Positions 30,654 through 32,499 of a DNA stretch of 32,499 nt are shown piece after piece. Source of the stretch: Myxococcales bacterium. Lineage in GTDB: Bacteria > Myxococcota_A > Polyangia > Palsa-1104. The stretch is taken from contig JAHFDU010000001.1 in the NCBI GenBank assembly GCA_023248835.1, forward strand, positions 1 to 32,499, written 5' to 3'. Within the stretch, counting starts at the first letter, position 1, and each line of letters opens with the position of its first letter. The notes below the pieces were generated by a model that saw nothing but the letters and a program-made list of their open reading frames with translations, was not told the origin of the DNA and made no database searches. Position numbers and translations under genes: made by a program.

Positions 30654-30830
30654 TAGGCCTTCTGCTCGGTGCGATAGGAGGAGATTGTTTTTTCCCTACG
30701 ATAACGAACCCGGGATTGACCACTGGCCGAGGCGAGCACACCCGCAGCGTCGGGAAGCCCATATCGGCTACTTTGTCGAGCCCACCTACTTGATGTAGGG
30801 GTTCAAACTTCGCCTCCGTCGGCCAGCGCG
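30654..30830 (+). ncRNA. ssrS: 6S RNA (regulator of RNA polymerase)
   Basis: The stretch of about 175 nt lies between a strong promoter and a strong terminator and codes for nothing plausible. The 3' half matches 6S RNA landmarks in order. CGTCGGGAAGCCCATATCGG aligns with E. coli CGTCCGAGAAGCC, and CCACCTACTTGATGTAGGGG followed by TTCAA aligns with the CACCTTGAACCAAGGGTTCA hairpin region. The ends can pair: CTAGGCC near 30653-30659 with GGCCAG at 30821-30826, and GGAGG with CCTCC further in. 6S RNA mimics an open promoter and holds the housekeeping holoenzyme in stationary phase. The call rests on visual similarity plus context; no covariance model was run. Confidence 0.75.
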
Positions 30831-30848
30831 GTTGGTTTGTATTTCGGG

Positions 30849-30881
30849 ACGGCGCAATGCGAATTGCGCCGTTTCATTTTT
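30849..30881 (+). terminator. rho-independent terminator after the 6S RNA
   Basis: A perfect 10-bp stem, ACGGCGCAAT (30849-30858) and its complement (30863-30872), closes a GCGA loop and is followed by TTCATTTTT. Confidence 0.9.
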
Positions 30882-30951
30882 GGCAACATTTTTTTAGATA
30901 GACGTTCATCCGCCTTTTCTGTTTAATCGGTTGCACCAAGGAAGGGTGTGT

Positions 30952-32295
30952 ATGAACTACACCAAATTTTTGTCTCTATTTGGGATGACGCTGATTGTGG
31001 CCGCGTGTACGCGTCACAATCCCGGTTTTCACGTCTCCACTGACACTACAGGTGATGGCGGCGCTGCCCTCGGTGACGCCGCAATGTCCGACGCGGCGTC
31101 GTTACCGAACATGGATGCTGCACACCACGAAGATATGCCGGTCGGTTGCACGCCGATCACCTGCGCTCAGGTCGGGCGCAATTGCGGCGACCTCGACGAC
31201 GGCTGCGGCCACGCTCTGCACTGCGGCGACTGCCACGGCACCGATACTTGCGGCGGCGACGGCCGAGCCGGAATCTGTGGTTGCACGCCTACCACCTGCA
31301 GCGCACTCGGCAAGAACTGTAGCAGCGTCAGCGACGGCTGCGGCCATTCTCTGTTCTGTGGATCTTGCAGCGGCTACGATACTTGCGGCGGCGGCGGAGC
31401 GATCGGCGTCTGCGGCTGCACGCCGAAATCCTGCGTCGCGCAAAGAAAAAACTGCGGCAATGTCAGCGATGGTTGCGGGCGTACAATGAACTGCGGCTCA
31501 TGCAATAATGGCGAAGTCTGCGGCGGCGCCGGCGAGAGCAATGTCTGCGGCCGCATGCCGTGCGTGCCGCGCAGCTGCGTAAGCCAGGGCAAAAACTGCG
31601 ACAGCATCGACGATGGCTGCGGCATGACGTTGGCGTGTGGCTCCTGTACCGCTCCGCAAACTTGCGGCGGAGGTGGCCAAGACAATGTGTGCGGGTGTCC
31701 TGCCGAAAGTGATGCCGTTTTCTGCGCTCGCCTCGGCGCTGCCTGTGGTTTCTTGAGTGGGCGCGACAATTGCGGCAACGCGCGATCTGCCAGCTGCGGC
31801 GGCTGTTCATTTCCGAACATCTGCGGCGGCGGCGGCGTCACCAACCAGTGCGGATGCACGCCCAATTGCTCGGGCAGAGTGTGCGGCGACGATGGCTGCG
31901 GCGGAACTTGCTCGCCAGGGTGCCCGATGACCCGCACCTGTTTCGCCGGAACGCGCTGCGTTTGCCTGCTCACCGATATGGAAACCTATAAAGTCGATGG
32001 AACCATGGTGGACTGGAACAAGTTCAAACGCGTCCGGATCACTCTCACACCCGCCGGCGACAACCTGCTCGGTGCGGGTCACAGCCAAATGGTTTTGCTC
32101 ACCAAAACCAATCAAACCCAAACGCTCACTCTTATCGGCTGCGTCCTCGACGTGCAGTACAAAGCCGACTATTACACCGGCGACTTTGGTTCGTCGTTGT
32201 GCAGCGATGGTCCGCGCGAGATCGTCGGCCAGATGTCGATCGTCGTCGACAGCCCGAACGTAAACATGGGGCGCTGCGATTTTTCAATGATGTAA
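30952..32295 (+). CDS. Cys-rich repeat lipoprotein
   Basis: The ATG at 30952 has AAGGAAGG upstream; a TTG at 30931 is less likely. 447 aa. MNYTKFLSLFGMTLIVAAC ends in a lipobox, and an Asp/Ala-rich linker follows. Then come five tandem units of about 43-50 residues of the type CTPxTC-x5-KNC-x4-DGCG-x3-CGSC-x5-CGGGG-x3-CG, the fifth longer and more divergent, and a sixth short one (CTPNCSGRVCGDDGCGGTC). With eight or more Cys each they must be disulfide-bonded and extracellular. The last 110 residues (from METYKVDGTMVDWNKFKRVR) form a Cys-poor beta domain. Similar repeats are frequent in myxobacterial surface proteins of unknown role. The gene stands alone after the 6S terminator and converges with the cyclophilin gene. 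Confidence 0.88.
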   Translation: MNYTKFLSLFGMTLIVAACTRHNPGFHVSTDTTGDGGAALGDAAMSDAASLPNMDAAHHEDMPVGCTPITCAQVGRNCGDLDDGCGHALHCGDCHGTDTCGGDGRAGICGCTPTTCSALGKNCSSVSDGCGHSLFCGSCSGYDTCGGGGAIGVCGCTPKSCVAQRKNCGNVSDGCGRTMNCGSCNNGEVCGGAGESNVCGRMPCVPRSCVSQGKNCDSIDDGCGMTLACGSCTAPQTCGGGGQDNVCGCPAESDAVFCARLGAACGFLSGRDNCGNARSASCGGCSFPNICGGGGVTNQCGCTPNCSGRVCGDDGCGGTCSPGCPMTRTCFAGTRCVCLLTDMETYKVDGTMVDWNKFKRVRITLTPAGDNLLGAGHSQMVLLTKTNQTQTLTLIGCVLDVQYKADYYTGDFGSSLCSDGPREIVGQMSIVVDSPNVNMGRCDFSMM

Positions 32296-32316
32296 GTACG
32301 CGCGACGAAGATTCGT

Positions 32317-32499
32317 TTATTCGATCCAGACCTTCGTGATCTGGTCGCCGCCTGAGATCTTGTCGATCACTTCGACACCCGAAATCACTTGGCCAAACAC
32401 GGTGTGTTTGCCGTTGAGATGCGGCTGCGGCGCGTGGCAAATAAAGAATTGCGATCCGCCGGTGTTGGGTCCGGCGTGCGCCATCGAGAGCGAGCCGCG
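32317..32499 (-). CDS. cyclophilin-type peptidyl-prolyl isomerase, C-terminal part (cut by window edge)
   Basis: The last 60 residues are encoded here; the gene continues beyond the window. SLSMAHAGPNTGGSQFFICH is the cyclophilin active-site stretch ('lsMAnaGpnTngSQFFI'). HLNGKHTVFGQVISGVEVID is the following conserved segment, with the substrate-contacting His. The end is KVWIE. It catalyses cis-trans isomerisation of prolyl bonds; whether it is cytoplasmic or exported cannot be seen. It stops 21 bp from the convergent Cys-rich gene. Confidence 0.96.
   Translation of the reverse strand, partial: RGSLSMAHAGPNTGGSQFFICHAPQPHLNGKHTVFGQVISGVEVIDKISGGDQITKVWIE

Noticed and set aside
30580..30798. 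72-codon plus-strand frame
   Set aside because: Lies over the 6S promoter and RNA; the structural RNA explains the conserved-looking sequence better.
31374..31973. 199-codon minus-strand frame rich in Pro/Gln
   Set aside because: It is the antisense of the Cys-rich repeats (GGC/TGC periodicity), not a gene.

Overview
The window is a gene-dense stretch (roughly 58-60% GC by eye) of a bacterial chromosome. It is most likely from Myxococcota or a close deltaproteobacterial relative. The signs are a C-terminally anchored protein of the MXAN_6652 / MYXO-CTERM type, several FHA-domain proteins, secreted TPR proteins with Pro-Thr linkers, a large Cys-rich repeat lipoprotein, and a TRAP transporter carrying a TatT component. 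This is inferred from protein families; no marker gene settles the lineage.

Layout. (1) 1-4685 (+): a cassette with a CpaF/VirB11-like ATPase relative lacking a recognisable Walker A lysine, a tandem-FHA membrane protein, a SUKH-like/TPR protein and a protein with three zinc ribbons and two FHA domains. (2) 4788-6530 (-): a membrane-anchored C45/acyltransferase-like Ntn-hydrolase with TPRs; 6580-6735 (+): a 51-residue, very basic protein. (3) 6765-11198 (-): pyrK-pyrD-polA with 4-bp overlaps. pyrK is split by a shift at a run of eight A that fits a -1 slippery heptamer. PolA keeps its polymerase and 5' nuclease motifs but has lost the proofreading acids. (4) 11232-13540: an MXAN_6652-type anchored protein, a SUFU-domain gene and a lipoprotein-like gene that both seem to lack their 5' ends at one junction near 13020, then an initiator tRNA with a strong terminator. 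(5) 13655-18635: two secreted TPR proteins, an EVE protein, a halogenase-like flavoprotein, a small iron-permease-family membrane protein and a UbiA prenyltransferase.

(6) 18700-20001 is accessory: a 21-bp perfect inverted repeat, an IS110-type transposase remnant and a mazEF toxin-antitoxin pair whose promoter overlaps a palindrome and ends at the start codon. (7) 20114-24710: a small secreted protein, then a TatT-DctP-DctQ-DctM TRAP operon (-). (8) 24813-30365 (+): a cupredoxin lipoprotein followed by ctaA-ctaB-ABC ATPase-ABC permease-SCO1-DUF420. From ctaA onward every junction overlaps by 4 bp, which indicates a cytochrome oxidase maturation operon (heme A and copper delivery); no oxidase subunit is in the window. 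(9) 30654-30881: a 6S RNA candidate with promoter and terminator. (10) A Cys-rich lipoprotein and the 3' end of a cyclophilin close the window.

A short dispersed palindromic repeat (core CCTTCGACAGGCTCAGGAC and variants) occurs at least four times. Twice it is translated, in the N-terminal regions of DctP and of the ABC permease.
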